NCBI RefSeq assembly: GCF_006494375.1
Contig: NZ_VHIZ01000037.1
Span: 1 to 64,000 of the forward strand
Direction of reading: 5' to 3'
From: Pantoea anthophila
Lineage (GTDB): Bacteria; Pseudomonadota; Gammaproteobacteria; Enterobacterales; Enterobacteriaceae
DNA length: 64,000 bases
Each line of letters opens with the position of its first letter. Position 1 is the stretch's first letter. The translations under genes and the position numbers were made by a program. The notes beneath the pieces are model-generated. The model worked only from the letters and a program-made list of their open reading frames with translations, was not told the DNA's origin and did not search any database. Positions 1 through 8,845 of this stretch are shown here, one piece after another.

Positions 1-1
1 T

Positions 2-130
2 GATGTGTCTGATCCGGCAGACTTGGTAAGGAAGAATGACATGATTAGCCATGACTTAAAAACGTGTATACATAATCTGAATTACAACAAAGGCTTGATC
101 ACATTTACGAGGGAAGAGCTTAGTCGATAG
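2..130 (+). CDS. 3' end of an unidentified protein (partial)
   Basis: An open frame runs from the window edge to a TAG at 128-130 and would give the last 42 residues of a protein ending in FTREELSR. The composition is protein-like (mixed charged and hydrophobic) but I recognise no family. It is followed by a 95-base gap before the next start. It could be the upstream neighbour in the prophage region or a chance frame; only the sequence before the window can decide. Confidence 0.4.
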   Translation, partial: DVSDPADLVRKNDMISHDLKTCIHNLNYNKGLITFTREELSR

Positions 131-225
131 AGGACGGTACCCGTTTCACAGAGTGGTAGATTTGCTTCCCTTTACATCAGATTCCCTTTAGGATTTATCT
201 GAATACTTTTAATGGGGATAGGGAT

Positions 226-498
226 ATGGAATTGCTGATTTTGTGTGCATTGATAGGCTGTATTCCTGCTGCGATAGCAAGCAGTAAAGGGCGGTCATTC
301 TTTGGCTGGTGGTTGTATGGCGCTTTGTTTTTTATAATTGCGTTAATTCATTCGCTATGCATTCGAAAAGATCATAAGTCAATCGAAATGGACCAGATGA
401 GTGAAGGTTTAGTTAAATGTCCTTATTGTGCTGAGATGATTAAACCAGAAGCCATAAAATGTAAGCACTGCGGCAGCGATATTAATTTAGCTACTTAA
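226..498 (+). CDS. Small membrane protein with C-terminal zinc ribbon
   Basis: A 90-aa protein. The N-terminal half has two hydrophobic stretches (about residues 1-18 and 25-45) suited to membrane insertion. The C-terminal part has a CPYC...CKHCG zinc ribbon (Cys at about 65, 68, 79 and 82) facing the cytoplasm or periplasm. The start has a purine-rich GGGGATAGGG stretch just upstream. Such fusions are common orphan or phage-associated genes with no assigned role. It stands alone, is followed by a gap and a terminator, and lies just before the tail genes, so it may be a prophage moron. The family label is secure; the function is unknown. Confidence 0.75.
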   Translation: MELLILCALIGCIPAAIASSKGRSFFGWWLYGALFFIIALIHSLCIRKDHKSIEMDQMSEGLVKCPYCAEMIKPEAIKCKHCGSDINLAT

Positions 499-591
499 TA
501 CAGTTGCTTAGATGCTGGCACATCTGATAAAGGCATAATACACTGAATTTATATAATCATTTGTTATTTATGATTATTTTATCCTAAATTA

Positions 592-616
592 AACCCAGCC
601 TTGGCTGGGTTTTTTT
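592..616 (+). terminator. Rho-independent terminator before the tail module
   Basis: Arms AACCCAGCC and GGCTGGGTT form a perfect stem with almost no loop, followed by a run of T. It separates the zinc-ribbon gene from the tape-measure gene, so the tail genes downstream either have their own promoter in 617-638 or are reached by antitermination. Confidence 0.85.
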
Positions 617-638
617 ACATCTTTAAAACGAGGATCGC

Positions 639-2918
639 ATGGATGTTCAGGCTTACCGCGTAGCCGTGCGGCTGGCGCTCGATGACCAGATTACGCGCAA
701 CCTGCTGCAGGTAAGCCGCGATGCGATTGAGCTGAATAAGAAGTTCGTCACCATCACCCGGAACATTAAAGCACTGACGAGTGCGGCTCGCGAGGCGACA
801 TCTGCGCTGCAGGCACTTAATCGCTCCCTGAACAATCAGTTTAACGGCGCATCCCGCGGAGCGCGTGAATATGCCGGTGCCATCCGTGAGATAGCTGACC
901 AGACGCAGCGCATCAACCGTGCCTCCCGGCATGCGCCACTGGCGGCGGGAAGCTTTGGTGCCGCCATGATGCTGCCCGTTCTGGCAGCAGGTGCCGCAGC
1001 TGCAGGCGGCAGCGGTGGATATGGCAACCCTGGCGGAAGATCTGCACTGCCTCCGCCTTCAGGACAGGGTGGCTGGTGGCATGGCTGGCATAATGGCGTG
1101 CCCCCGGGCGGCTGGGGCGGCGGCGGTTCTGGTCACGGCGGTAATGGCCGACAACCTGGCGGAGGCTCCTTTTCAGAGGGTATGACCAATATGGCCACCG
1201 GCTATCTGGGTTTCAGAATGCTGAAAGGCTTTGTTGATGAGGCGGCCCGTTACCAGACCATGACGGAGAAGTTCAGGCAGTTTGGCATGAGTCAGCCGGC
1301 AACTGAAGAAGCTCTGCGTTTCGCCGAAACCACGCGGGTCCGGGGCGCCTCAGCCACTGACATGCTGAAATATCTTGTGGAAGCGCAGGGTGTCTTCAGC
1401 GAGTCCGGCAGAAAGTCTGTGGAGGAGCAGCTGCGCGCGGCAAAACTGGCAGCACCGGTGCTGGCGCGAATCAACTTCGCCTCACGCGGGCTGGATGAGC
1501 ATCAGCGAGAGGCCACTACGGTGAAGCAGATGGACATGCTGCGCTTCACCGAGACGGCGGGCGGCCTGAAAAGCCCGGAGCGCTTTAATGAACTGATGGA
1601 CGCAGCGTTTCGCGCCATTCAGTCTTCAGGTGGTAATGTCGATTTCACTCAGTACCGCCAGTTCATGGCCAAAGCGGGCACCTCCGCCTTCAACCTGAGC
1701 AATAAAGCACTGTTTGCTGAGCTGGAGCCGATTATCGGTGAGCTGAAGGGCAGTGCAGCAGGTGATGCGCTGATGACGGCCTATAACCGTTTAAACGGGA
1801 TTATAAAGCTGCCCAATCAGGTCACGCACGACCTGATGACGATGGGCATCTGGGATGCCAGTAAGATTGAACTTAACAGTCTGGGCGGGGTGAAGCGTTT
1901 CAGGGGCAATCCCCTTATCAACGCGCAGCTCTTCAGCCAGTCGCCTGTCGAATTTTATGAAAATGTCATCCTGCCGCTTTACCGCAGGCACCACTACACC
2001 GAAGAACAGAAGCAGCGTGAGAACGCCCTGATATTCGGGCGGACCGGCGGCAAGATGTTCAGTCTGATCGACAAACAGCTTGAGACCATCCACCACCGTA
2101 TCGACGCCTACGGCATCGCGCGCGGGCTGAATGATGCCTATGTCGCGGTCGGCGGCACCTATAACGGCAAAGCGATCGACTTTCACAAGAAATGGCAGAA
2201 CCTGCAGCGGGTGATGGGGAAAGATGGCGGCCTGCTGGACACGTTCACGCAGGGGCTGGACACGCTCACGCACTCCCTGCAGCAGATGGCAGATATCGCA
2301 CACCGGCATCCTGAGATGGCGAAGTTTGTGGGGCAGGCGGCAATGGCCGTAACCGGGCTTGCAGGCATCAGTGGCGGTTTATGGGTAATTAAACATGCGG
2401 CAGGGGCACTGCTGACACCGCTGAAGCTGGCGGGCTGGGGCATTGATCTGCTGATTGGCAGAAGTGCCACCACGGGTCTGACTGGTCTCACCGCCGCGCT
2501 TACCGGTCTGCCGGGCATTATCTCAGCCATAACAATGGCCGCCCTGTATCCGGGCAGCACGGTCTCGCAGAGCCGTGAAATGGCCGAACGTGACAGGCTG
2601 GCCCGGCAGAATGCGCGGGATAACGGAGTCGCTTATAAGCCCTGGATGCCTTCTCAGCTGGACTTTGACACACAGCAGCAGCGTGAGCAGACGTATCGTA
2701 AAACCGGACTGTACCCGCCAATACCGCCTGTGACCGGCGGCCAGTCACTGCAGCCCGTTAACCTTCTCATGACGCATGAAGGGCGCCAGGTCCTGGTGGC
2801 CACCGTCATGAGCGGTATCAGTAAACAGGCCGCCAGAGCGCCTGCGTCCACCAGCAACTTTGATCCGACCATGCTGATGGTGTATCCCGGTCAGGCTGGC
2901 AGCCTCTCACTGCCCTGA
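639..2918 (+). CDS. Phage tail tape measure protein
   Basis: A 759-aa protein. The first 120 residues are helical and rich in Ala, Arg and Gln (RDAIELNKK, TSALQALNRSL), as expected for a tape measure coiled coil. Residues about 105-180 are a low-complexity Gly/Pro/Trp-rich linker. Residues about 560-640 hold hydrophobic helices (VGQAAMAVTGLAGISGGL, LTGLTAALTGLPGIISAITM) typical of the membrane-inserting part of tape measures. It sets tail length and helps DNA delivery. At 759 aa it would fit a fairly short tail. It is the first gene of the tail run. A decayed copy of its 5' end lies at 24521-24840. No tail tube, sheath or chaperone gene is visible upstream. Confidence 0.8.
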   Translation: MDVQAYRVAVRLALDDQITRNLLQVSRDAIELNKKFVTITRNIKALTSAAREATSALQALNRSLNNQFNGASRGAREYAGAIREIADQTQRINRASRHAPLAAGSFGAAMMLPVLAAGAAAAGGSGGYGNPGGRSALPPPSGQGGWWHGWHNGVPPGGWGGGGSGHGGNGRQPGGGSFSEGMTNMATGYLGFRMLKGFVDEAARYQTMTEKFRQFGMSQPATEEALRFAETTRVRGASATDMLKYLVEAQGVFSESGRKSVEEQLRAAKLAAPVLARINFASRGLDEHQREATTVKQMDMLRFTETAGGLKSPERFNELMDAAFRAIQSSGGNVDFTQYRQFMAKAGTSAFNLSNKALFAELEPIIGELKGSAAGDALMTAYNRLNGIIKLPNQVTHDLMTMGIWDASKIELNSLGGVKRFRGNPLINAQLFSQSPVEFYENVILPLYRRHHYTEEQKQRENALIFGRTGGKMFSLIDKQLETIHHRIDAYGIARGLNDAYVAVGGTYNGKAIDFHKKWQNLQRVMGKDGGLLDTFTQGLDTLTHSLQQMADIAHRHPEMAKFVGQAAMAVTGLAGISGGLWVIKHAAGALLTPLKLAGWGIDLLIGRSATTGLTGLTAALTGLPGIISAITMAALYPGSTVSQSREMAERDRLARQNARDNGVAYKPWMPSQLDFDTQQQREQTYRKTGLYPPIPPVTGGQSLQPVNLLMTHEGRQVLVATVMSGISKQAARAPASTSNFDPTMLMVYPGQAGSLSLP

Positions 2919-3087
2919 CGGCATACTGATTCGTTCATTTCATGCGGCTGGCAGCACTGTCTGCCCGATCTGCAACAGATGCTCTCAGGACGGCTGGTTT
3001 TCAGGATTCTGAATGTCGCGCCGGGCATGCTTACTTCCTCATTCTCAGCCTTAGCAGCTGCCATAAAGTCATCCGGGAGGAGGGGAT

Positions 3088-3780
3088 ATGCTCGAAGATT
3101 ATTTTTTAATGCTGATGCTCATGGGCACAGGGCAGGCATCATCAGAGGTACCCCCTGCGCTGGTCAGAGCCAGCGTGGAAACTGTAAAGCCTCAGCGTTC
3201 GCCACAGACAGAGGTGCTGATTCACAATAAGCTGCTGAACGACCCGCTGTCGCCCAGAGTGGGTGCAGCGTATCCGGAACTGACAGTAGTAAGTTTCACT
3301 AACTATGACTGTCTGGAATGCAAAGAGGTTGACGGTAATCTGGAAAAACTGCTGAAGGCTTATCCCCGTATCGCCGTCACCTACAAGCTGCTTTCATGGG
3401 GCCCGGAATCATCTACTGCTGTCACGCGCCGGGCACTTTCGGTCTGGATTGAGCAGCCCGAAAAATTCCATGCATTTCATCATGCGCTGATGTCATACAG
3501 GGGGATGGCTGAAGATGTGCGTATCTATTCTGCTTACAGAGCCGCCGGCATGAAACTGAGCATGTACCGGCCTGATACCCAGCACATCATCGATGTGAAC
3601 AAAGAATTTCTGAAAGTACTGCACCTGCCAGGCACACCGGCAACCATCATCGGCGATAAAACATTGCTGGGACCGGTGAGTTATGAGGCCCTTGAAAACG
3701 CGGTCAAAACTGCCCTGAACGATATCAGGAACGAGAAACATCTCGCCGTCCTGAAAAAGCAGAAAATCAGAACACAGTAA
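3088..3780 (+). CDS. DsbA/DsbG-like thioredoxin-fold protein inside the tail operon
   Basis: A 230-aa protein preceded by a very strong GGGAGGAGGGG ribosome site. Seen: a beta strand TVVSFTNYDCLEC with a CxxC active site (Cys75, Cys78), and a cis-proline loop LPGTPAT (Pro184) at the usual distance for DsbA/ScsC/DsbG-type thioredoxin folds, with a helical insertion between. The N-terminus (MLEDYFLMLMLMGTGQASS) is hydrophobic but starts acidic, so it is a poor signal peptide; the compartment is uncertain. It sits between the tape measure and the circularisation-type gene, an odd place for an oxidoreductase. A fragment of a second copy beside the same neighbour occurs near 31.5 kb. Likely role (inferred): disulfide formation or reduction in tail proteins. 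Confidence 0.75.
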   Translation: MLEDYFLMLMLMGTGQASSEVPPALVRASVETVKPQRSPQTEVLIHNKLLNDPLSPRVGAAYPELTVVSFTNYDCLECKEVDGNLEKLLKAYPRIAVTYKLLSWGPESSTAVTRRALSVWIEQPEKFHAFHHALMSYRGMAEDVRIYSAYRAAGMKLSMYRPDTQHIIDVNKEFLKVLHLPGTPATIIGDKTLLGPVSYEALENAVKTALNDIRNEKHLAVLKKQKIRTQ

Positions 3781-3922
3781 CCACTAAAGTAAGCACGTCA
3801 TTTTCCAGCTGAATGGATGTCCGGGGATATCTTCCCCGTGAGCCAGGCCCCTGCAGAGCACACAGCTGAGCCTGCAGGTTACTCCCCTTACTTTCAGTGG
3901 CCCTCAGACAGGCACACCCGGT

Positions 3923-4912
3923 ATGTCATTTCTTAATTCACTGCCACAGTTCGCACAGGGTATCGATCCGACTGTAACCCGTCTGCTGCTCGGCGACTTC
4001 GAGTTTATGGAATTTGAAGTGCCTGAGCAGGTTGCCATTCATGGCAGGCAGAAGACCGTACAGCATCAGCTGATTGGGGGCAGGCGGGTCATTGATGTGC
4101 TGGGCACCGAATATGAGCCACTCACCTGGTCCGGCATCTTTACGGGAGCTCAGGCAGGTGCACGCGTCGGTGCGCTGGAAAGAATGCGGGACGCCGGGCA
4201 CCCGGTACTGCTGACGCTTGATGACTACCGTTTCACGGTGGTCATCACGGCTTTCAGACCGGTCTATGAGTTGATCTGGCGTCGCCCGTACTCCATTGAA
4301 GTCGCAGTCGTCCGTAATGAGGGTTCGCCGGAGAAAGTGGATGCTCTTACCGGTGCACTGCGGGAACTGATTGACAGTGACCTGGGCCGGGCACTGGGTC
4401 TGGCTGATCTGATTAATATTGATGCCGTTACGCAGACCGTTAAAGACCTGCATCAGGCTGTTAAGCAGGTCACCGACTTTGCACATGCCACGGTCGCGCA
4501 GGTGCAGGCCGTTGTCAGGCCGATGATTACTGCCCGGAACATCATTCACCATGAGCTGGCGCTGCTTGAAGCCGCAGCGCGTAACATCACCTCACTGGGC
4601 GGACTGGTACCCGGCAACCCCGTCTCCAGAACCGTCAGTAATCTGCTCCTTCAGTCAGACCACGTGACCCGCATTCCTGCTCTCTACCGCCTTCAGGACG
4701 TGCTGGGAAGGCTGCATAAAAACGTCAAGGCAGGGCAGTCTGCCGCTGGAATAAAGGCTGTTACGCTGTCGGGCGGCAACCTTTACCAGGTGGCATCAGA
4801 GCAGTATGGAGACGCCTCTTTATGGACCAGCGTCGCTGATGCCAATGACCTGTCCGATCCGCAGCTGAGCGGCATTCACACGCTGAAGATACCCGCCAGC
4901 CCGAGGCAATAG
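3923..4912 (+). CDS. Baseplate hub/DNA-circularisation-type protein with C-terminal LysM-like motif
   Basis: A 329-aa protein. The first 130 residues (FEFMEFEVPEQVAIHGRQKT, then TYEPLTWSGIFTGAQAGARV) match the N-terminal fold of myophage gpN/DNA-circularisation or gp53-like tail proteins, which sit between tape measure and gpD genes. A middle helical region follows, and the last 50 residues (GGNLYQVASEQYGDASLWTSVADANDL..) resemble a LysM domain that may contact peptidoglycan. It follows a 142-base gap and has only a weak ribosome site. A decayed copy of its 5' part lies at about 31540-31660. Identification rests on family resemblance and gene order. Confidence 0.75.
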   Translation: MSFLNSLPQFAQGIDPTVTRLLLGDFEFMEFEVPEQVAIHGRQKTVQHQLIGGRRVIDVLGTEYEPLTWSGIFTGAQAGARVGALERMRDAGHPVLLTLDDYRFTVVITAFRPVYELIWRRPYSIEVAVVRNEGSPEKVDALTGALRELIDSDLGRALGLADLINIDAVTQTVKDLHQAVKQVTDFAHATVAQVQAVVRPMITARNIIHHELALLEAAARNITSLGGLVPGNPVSRTVSNLLLQSDHVTRIPALYRLQDVLGRLHKNVKAGQSAAGIKAVTLSGGNLYQVASEQYGDASLWTSVADANDLSDPQLSGIHTLKIPASPRQ

Positions 4913-4914
4913 CG

Positions 4915-6030
4915 ATGGACGTTAATCATCCCATAACAGCATCCAGTGCCCGGCACGTCAGCGGGCGCTGTCTTTTAAACGGCAACAGTGTGCCATTTGT
5001 ATCCTTCAGCATTGAGAGCAATGCGTTTCGCGGCGCGGGCACGTTTGAGCTGACGCTGGCGATTTCAGCGCTGCTGCCCGCCATGCAGCTGCTCAGCTGG
5101 TGGGCGGTGCAGACCACCATCAGGGTTGAGCTGTTTATCTCAGTCGTGACCCCGGCAGGCATTGATGAAAAAAAACACATTACCGGCAATATTGATACCT
5201 GGCATTACGAACCGGCGCGATTTGAAATCACCGCAGAAGGGCGCGATTACACCGCGAAACTGATTGATGCGAAGACACCCGGCGAGAGCTTTAAAAACCT
5301 CACCAGCTCACAGATAGCCTCCACGCTGGCGCAGCGTCACGGCCTGACACCGGTTGTGACAGCGACGACGCAGCGTGTGGGCGAATATTATCAGATTGAT
5401 TCAACACATCTGACCGGCGAGCAGAGTGAATGGGACCTCATTACCGGGCTCGCAGCGATTGAAAACTTTTCAGTTTATGTAGAGGGTGAAAACCTTCACT
5501 TCGAACCGAAGCGAGCACCTGCCAGTGATGGACACTATATTATCCGCTGGCAACCGCCTGGCGAGCAGGGGTATCCGCGGTGCAATGTCTCTGATGACTT
5601 GTCATTTTCACGTGCACTGACCATTTCAAAAGGGGTAATGGTGGAAGTTCTGAGCTGGAATGCAAAGCTGAAGAACAGGCAGTTTATCGCAACTTATCCG
5701 GGACCGGCCCATGGAACCTTACCGGGTAAGGCCATAGCCGAAAAGCAGGTCTATCGCGTAATCCGTAACGGATTAACTCCCACAGCCGCTCTTGAGCTGG
5801 CCCGGTCTCTCTACAGGCAAATCATTCAGCATGAGATGACGTTCAGCGGTTCTGTACCGGGCGACAATCTGCTCATGCCCGGTACATACATACGTATTGA
5901 GGGCACCGAAAGCCCGTTTGATCAGGTTTATTACTGTGATCGTATACGGCGCACGGTGAACTGGGAAACAGGCTACAGAATGCACATCTCTGGCAAAAAC
6001 CACAGCCCTGCACTGGACATTGAACGGTGA
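4915..6030 (+). CDS. Phage late control gene D / tail hub protein (gpD, Mu gp44-like)
   Basis: A 371-aa protein starting 3 bases after the previous stop. Residues 1-190 contain the hub fold seen in gpD/VgrG-type proteins (HVSGRCLLNGN.., ITGNIDTWHYEP.., EGRDYTAKLIDAK), then the TSSQIASTLAQRHGL and LTGEQSEWDLITGLA motifs usual in this family. It forms the hub on which the spike sits. The next gene overlaps its stop codon, implying translational coupling. Length and order (gpN-gpD-V-W-J-I) fit a P2/Mu-type baseplate set. Confidence 0.85.
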   Translation: MDVNHPITASSARHVSGRCLLNGNSVPFVSFSIESNAFRGAGTFELTLAISALLPAMQLLSWWAVQTTIRVELFISVVTPAGIDEKKHITGNIDTWHYEPARFEITAEGRDYTAKLIDAKTPGESFKNLTSSQIASTLAQRHGLTPVVTATTQRVGEYYQIDSTHLTGEQSEWDLITGLAAIENFSVYVEGENLHFEPKRAPASDGHYIIRWQPPGEQGYPRCNVSDDLSFSRALTISKGVMVEVLSWNAKLKNRQFIATYPGPAHGTLPGKAIAEKQVYRVIRNGLTPTAALELARSLYRQIIQHEMTFSGSVPGDNLLMPGTYIRIEGTESPFDQVYYCDRIRRTVNWETGYRMHISGKNHSPALDIER

Positions 6031-6638
6031 GAGCACTGCTGAATGTTATGGCCGCCACAGCCCGCCAGTCCGCTGCAGGTGTAAGCGGGACCCGTCAGGG
6101 CATCATCACCGCCTATGACCCGGTCAATTATGCAGTAAAGGTTCAGATTCAGCCGACCGGTGAGGAAACCGGCTGGATACCGCTCAGTACGCCGTGGGCG
6201 GGTAATGGCTGGGGGCTGGCAGCAGGGCCGGTGATCGGCGCAGTAGCGGAAGTGGGATTTGATTCCGGTCTGCCGGGCGCAGGGATGGCACAAGGGCAGT
6301 TCTATAACGATACGGACTGCTGTCCGGGACCGCCGTCCGGTGAGTTCTGGCTGGTGCATCAGAGTGGGTCATTGCTGAAGTTTCTTAACAGCGGGGAAGT
6401 CCTGCTGAGTGCGAAGGAAAAACTTATCTATGATGCACCGGCACATCACTTCACGGGGGGTGATGTGCGGATGGAAGGGGATCTGACTGTCGTCCGGGAC
6501 ATTCGCGACAACAATGGCCGCTATGGCACCGTTCATCGTATCCGCTCGGTTTATGGTGGTCATACTCATCTTGAGAAGGGACAGGGCAACTTTACAGCCC
6601 CTCCGAAGCAGCAAATCGACAGCAGTCTGGAACGGTAA
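6027..6638 (+). CDS. Baseplate assembly protein V (central spike)
   Basis: A 203-aa protein with a GTG start that overlaps the TGA of the gpD gene. Residues 20-100 form an OB-fold-like N-terminal domain (GTRQGIITAYDPVNYAVKVQ, GLAAGPVIGAVAEVGF) and the C-terminal half is a beta-rich repeat region ending VYGGHTHLEKGQGNFTAPP, the usual gpV/gp45 end. It should trimerise into the membrane-piercing spike. The motif NDTDCCPGPP contains two adjacent cysteines, unusual for this protein. Confidence 0.85.
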   Translation: MRALLNVMAATARQSAAGVSGTRQGIITAYDPVNYAVKVQIQPTGEETGWIPLSTPWAGNGWGLAAGPVIGAVAEVGFDSGLPGAGMAQGQFYNDTDCCPGPPSGEFWLVHQSGSLLKFLNSGEVLLSAKEKLIYDAPAHHFTGGDVRMEGDLTVVRDIRDNNGRYGTVHRIRSVYGGHTHLEKGQGNFTAPPKQQIDSSLER

Positions 6639-6641
6639 TCT

Positions 6642-7007
6642 ATGCACGACCTCTATCACTTCACCGGCGGAGATCTGGGCCCTTCTTCTACAGGTGACTT
6701 ACGCACTGCCGTCGGAGGAGAACATGCTAAGCAGCGCATTCTTCGCCGACTGCTGACCAATCCGGGGGACTATCTTTTTCACCCTGAATACGGTGCCGGG
6801 CTGGGAAAGAAAGTGGGTGAGACACTCAAGCCGGGTGAGTGGAGGGCACTCATACGCGGTCAGATGTTGCTGGAAGATGCTGTATCCCGCCAACCTCCCC
6901 CTGCTGTGAAGCTGGCTCTTGTTGAGGGGGGCATCAGTGTGTCGATCGCCTACACCGATGCCATAACCGGCACGCCTGAAACTCTTCACTTCGATGTCAT
7001 GAGGTAA
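6642..7007 (+). CDS. Baseplate wedge protein W (gp25-like)
   Basis: A 121-aa protein with the gp25/gpW core (LTNPGDYLFHPEYGAGL) and about the family's usual length. It starts 3 bases after gpV and is followed 4 bases later by gpJ. gp25-like proteins nucleate sheath polymerisation on the baseplate wedge. A sheath gene is therefore expected somewhere, but none is in the window. Confidence 0.85.
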   Translation: MHDLYHFTGGDLGPSSTGDLRTAVGGEHAKQRILRRLLTNPGDYLFHPEYGAGLGKKVGETLKPGEWRALIRGQMLLEDAVSRQPPPAVKLALVEGGISVSIAYTDAITGTPETLHFDVMR

Positions 7008-7011
7008 GTGT

Positions 7012-8121
7012 ATGTCATCGCTTAACGTCAAATCCTTCACTGAACTTGTCAGCGAGCAGGTCACATCCATTCAGGCGCGCTCAGCAAAGCTGGTGGACTT
7101 CTCTGTTGGCAGTATTCTGCGCTCACTTGCAGAGTCAAATGCGGGTGTGACCATGTGGATCCAGCAGTTAATTGTGAAACTGCTGGTCAGGACCCGCGCG
7201 GCCACCTGCTCCGGGGAAGACCTTGATAGCTGGATGGCGGACTTTGGCTTTTTTCGTCGCTCTGCCGTGCAGGCCATCGGAAAAGTGACGTTCTCCAGGG
7301 TTACGCCAGCGTGTCAGGCAATAATTCCGGTTGGTACGCAAATAACCACAATCGACGGCACTCAGACCTTCACAGTCGTCGCAGATAAGCCTGGTCAGCC
7401 AGAATACACTTTAGCGGCTGGCGTTAAGGCTTTGGAGCTTCCGGTACAGGCAAATATTGCCGGCGCGGGCGGGAATGTGCGGGCAGGCACCCTCAGCATT
7501 ATTACCAGCACATTGTTATATGTTGATCAGGTAACCAATACTGAGCCGTTTACCGGTGGGAAGGATGCAGAGACGGATGACGACTTCCGCGCGCGATTCA
7601 GAATGTGGATCGCTTCATTATCAAAAGCTACCAGAGCGGCGATTGCGTTTGCGCTCAGTAATGTGCAGAACGGGATGAGCTTTACACTGACAGAAAATGT
7701 GGCCCGGGATGGAACGCCAAAGCCGGGGTATTTCTATGCAATTGTCGACGACGGGAGTGGCAATCCACCCGCTGAACTCATTGACAGGGCATACAGGGCA
7801 ATAGATGCCGTTCGCGGCTTCACTCTTACTTTTGGTGTCTTTACGCCGGATAAAATTATTGCCAACGTCATTCTTTCTTTTATTTCAGCCGAGGGCGCTG
7901 ACCATGCAAAGGTTGCGGAACTAATTGAACACGCAATAAAGGACTACATCCAGGGCCTCAAACCAGGCCAGCTTCTGGCTTATACCCAGCTTGTTAGAGT
8001 GGCGTATGCTGCCAGTCCCCTGGTGACGAATGTGACCTCTGTCAGCCTCAATGGCGCAAAAGCTGATCTGGCTGCTTCCCCCGCGCAGGTGATTCGAAAA
8101 GGTGATATTACGGTGAGCTGA
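7012..8121 (+). CDS. Baseplate protein J
   Basis: A 369-aa protein of the baseplate J / Mu gp47 family. The N-terminus LNVKSFTELVSEQVTSIQARS, the AIIPVGTQITTIDGTQTF segment and TDDDFRARFRMWIASLSKATRAAI are characteristic. It builds the wedge together with W and I. The ATG of the next gene directly follows its TGA, so the wedge genes are tightly coupled. Confidence 0.88.
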   Translation: MSSLNVKSFTELVSEQVTSIQARSAKLVDFSVGSILRSLAESNAGVTMWIQQLIVKLLVRTRAATCSGEDLDSWMADFGFFRRSAVQAIGKVTFSRVTPACQAIIPVGTQITTIDGTQTFTVVADKPGQPEYTLAAGVKALELPVQANIAGAGGNVRAGTLSIITSTLLYVDQVTNTEPFTGGKDAETDDDFRARFRMWIASLSKATRAAIAFALSNVQNGMSFTLTENVARDGTPKPGYFYAIVDDGSGNPPAELIDRAYRAIDAVRGFTLTFGVFTPDKIIANVILSFISAEGADHAKVAELIEHAIKDYIQGLKPGQLLAYTQLVRVAYAASPLVTNVTSVSLNGAKADLAASPAQVIRKGDITVS

Positions 8122-8784
8122 ATGGCAAAAGGCGATCAGAACGACTTCCTCATGCGACTTGCCGCGCTGCTGCCGCAAGGCTGGTTCAACGATAACAGCC
8201 GGATTCTGACAGGCACGCTGTCTGCCTGTGCCACCTCGTTATCCTGGTGCTACACACTTTATCGTTATGCCTGTCAGCAGACGCGAATCTCTTCAGCCAG
8301 CGATGGATGGCTTGATATCGTTGCATATGACTTTCTGGGGGGCCGGCTTATCAGGCAGGCAGGTGTATCTGATGAGAAGTTCAGACACCAGATACGACTC
8401 AGTCTTTTCCGGGAACGTGGAACACGGCAGGCGGTAACCGACATTATTGAGATGCTGACCGGGAATAAACCGGTCGTATTTGAACCGTCGCGTCCTGCGG
8501 ATACCGGGTCATACGGCGGACCGGTTACAGGTTATGGCACAGCCGGCAGATATGGTTCCTGCTGCCTGCCTTATCAGGCATTTGTCGACGTCAGTCGCCC
8601 CAGAGGGCAGGGCATTCCCCGTATTGCAGGCTATGGCGTCTCAACCGCGGGATACGATACCCCGTCGTGCGCACAGTACGCCTCCCGCGAAATGTTCACC
8701 GGCAGTGTATCCGATGCGCAGATTTACGCCGCGATAGAATCCGTTAAACCGGAAGGCACGCTTGTCTGGGTGAGAATACATTAA
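8122..8784 (+). CDS. Tail protein I-like wedge protein, cysteine-rich
   Basis: A 220-aa protein in the position of gpI, right after J. The N-terminal DFLMRLAALLPQGWFND and RHQIRLSLFRERGTRQAV segments resemble phage tail protein I / Mu gp48-like wedge proteins that attach fibres. The C-terminal third is Gly/Tyr/Ser-rich (TGYGTAGRYGSCCLPY, AGYGVSTAGYD). It has six cysteines including an adjacent pair, rare in cytoplasmically assembled phage proteins and notable next to a DsbA-like gene. Family assignment is mainly from order and the N-terminal half. Confidence 0.75.
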   Translation: MAKGDQNDFLMRLAALLPQGWFNDNSRILTGTLSACATSLSWCYTLYRYACQQTRISSASDGWLDIVAYDFLGGRLIRQAGVSDEKFRHQIRLSLFRERGTRQAVTDIIEMLTGNKPVVFEPSRPADTGSYGGPVTGYGTAGRYGSCCLPYQAFVDVSRPRGQGIPRIAGYGVSTAGYDTPSCAQYASREMFTGSVSDAQIYAAIESVKPEGTLVWVRIH

Positions 8785-8809
8785 TTACTACCCAGGTTAA
8801 TAATCGACG

Positions 8810-8833
8810 GCCACCCTGCAGGTGGCTTTTTTT
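8810..8833 (+). terminator. Rho-independent terminator between gpI and tail-fibre gene
   Basis: Stem GCCACC / GGTGGC with a 5-base loop and a run of seven T. It lies only 12 bases before the preferred fibre start, so it may be a partial terminator that sets the fibre:baseplate ratio. Confidence 0.75.
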
Positions 8834-8845
8834 ATGGGTAACATT

